NCBI GenBank assembly: GCA_030615805.1 | Contig: JAUWYN010000050.1 | Span: 1 to 5,532, forward strand | DNA length: 5,532 nucleotides | Source: Hadesarchaea archaeon | Lineage (GTDB): Archaea > Hadarchaeota > Hadarchaeia > Hadarchaeales > Hadarchaeaceae | Direction: 5' to 3' | Part shown: positions 4,799-5,532 of the stretch, one piece after another | Numbering within the stretch: position 1 is the first letter of the stretch | Layout: each line of letters begins with the position of its first letter | Position numbers and translations under genes: made by a program | The notes under the pieces: model-generated | Told to the model about the DNA's origin: nothing | Seen by the model: the letters and a program-made list of their open reading frames with translations, nothing else | Databases searched by the model: none

Positions 4799-5532
4799 AT
4801 GCGCGTATACGGTAGCTTGTTCCTTGCAGGTCTGCTCATGCTTGCTGCATCATCGGCCGTCATGGCAGATGGAGGTTTAATTAACCCCGTTCATCCAGAT
4901 ATAGACATTTACGAGCCAGGGCAGAAGGCGATTGTAGCGTGGAACGGCGAGCAGGAAGTGTTGATCCTCTCAATTGATGTTTGGGCGCAGGAAAATAACT
5001 GGGCCCTTGAGCTTGTGCCTTTGCCCTCGCTACCAACAGTTGAAGCCGGAGATTTTGAGTCATTTTACAGGGTTAATAGTCTGCTTTCGAGTTACATGTA
5101 CTCCAAATGGCTGTGGGACATGAGGGGGCGAGGAACATACGGAGGTAAAGCAGGCGAAAATTTTGATGTGCTGTTTCAAGAGAATATAGGTGCCCACTAT
5201 ATTACGGTTGCTTGGACAACCAGCGCTCAAGAGCTTATAGCCTTCGCGGAGAACTTGTGGATGACCAACCTAGGCCCAGCAGAGTTTTCGTGGGAGAGGC
5301 TGGAAGACCTCGCGACGTCCTACATTGAGCGGGGCATACGGTACTGGGCCATAGATCTGCTTGATTTGAGTGATTATGTGGAAAGTCGGGAACCGCTTGT
5401 GTACACGTTCAACACAGATTATCTTTACTTTCCGCTTGAGATCTCGTCGGTGGCGTCTGGTGACACAAGGATAACTCTCTACACCATTACCCCTGAAAAC
5501 ACTGACGATTATCCTACAGTAGAGATGGCCGG
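4799..5532 (+). CDS. DUF2330 secreted protein, N-terminal part (runs off window)
   Basis: 244 codons are visible with no stop. Residues 1-23 form a Sec signal peptide: a short basic start (MR), a hydrophobic core (LFLAGLLMLAASSAV) and a VMA cleavage site before DGG. The mature start DGGLINP, the strand pair GQKAIVAWNGEQEVLILSID (41-60), WALELVPLPSLPTVE (68-82), YIERGIRYWAIDLLDL (175-190) and YFPLEISSVASGDTRITLY (210-228) match the layout of DUF2330. This is a family of exported bacterial and archaeal proteins of unknown function that often carry a C-terminal membrane anchor; that end is beyond the window. ATG 4799 is chosen because it gives the signal peptide; ATG 4789 is in another frame and stops after eight codons. 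The ribosome site is weak. It starts 21 nt after the radical SAM gene, possibly in one transcript, but no functional link is known. Confidence 0.78.
   Translation, partial: MRVYGSLFLAGLLMLAASSAVMADGGLINPVHPDIDIYEPGQKAIVAWNGEQEVLILSIDVWAQENNWALELVPLPSLPTVEAGDFESFYRVNSLLSSYMYSKWLWDMRGRGTYGGKAGENFDVLFQENIGAHYITVAWTTSAQELIAFAENLWMTNLGPAEFSWERLEDLATSYIERGIRYWAIDLLDLSDYVESREPLVYTFNTDYLYFPLEISSVASGDTRITLYTITPENTDDYPTVEMA

Noticed and set aside
4306..4863. Open frame of 185 codons on the minus strand
   Set aside because: It overlaps the radical SAM gene and the start of the DUF2330 gene in antisense, and its product has no family features.

Overview
The window looks like a piece of an archaeal chromosome, probably from an uncultivated lineage. 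The reasons are: a lipoate ligase split into a small accessory subunit (LplB) and a catalytic subunit (LplA), as in Thermoplasma; a radical SAM protein of the mostly archaeal biotin-synthase-related type to which the two-protein lipoyl synthase LipS1/LipS2 belongs; frequent TTG and GTG starts; AT-rich TATA-like elements; and an oligo-T terminator. The phylum cannot be fixed from this sequence. Coding density is high, with no RNA genes, insertion sequences or CRISPR.

Left part (1-1178, plus strand). The 3' end of a gene that reads as a macro domain (ADP-ribose binding) is followed after 4 nt by lplB (147-422), and lplB is followed with no gap by lplA (423-1178). The three genes form a tight operon that ends in a T-rich stretch. 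LplA and LplB together should adenylate lipoate or octanoate and attach it to a carrier protein. A macro domain beside a lipoate ligase recalls the bacterial SirTM/macro/GcvH-L/LplA2 operons, in which lipoylation is linked to ADP-ribosylation.

Middle (1226-3736, minus strand). One long gene encodes an 836-residue exported or membrane-anchored protein. It has an N-terminal hydrophobic segment, an acidic linker, two Ig-like modules, a cohesin-like module, a metzincin-like zinc-protease region (HELVH plus an NIMNY Met-turn, but without the usual third zinc ligand), and C-terminal Ig-like and beta-rich regions. It converges with lplA and diverges from the next gene.

Right part (3836-5532, plus strand). 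The LipS-like radical SAM gene (start best placed at ATG 3836) carries CxxxCxxC and extra cysteines, including a C-terminal CC pair. It is followed after 21 nt by a secreted DUF2330 protein that runs off the window. The simplest reading is a lipoyl-cofactor locus (attachment by LplAB, sulfur insertion by the LipS-like protein) interrupted by an opposite-strand surface-protein gene, with a second exported protein downstream.
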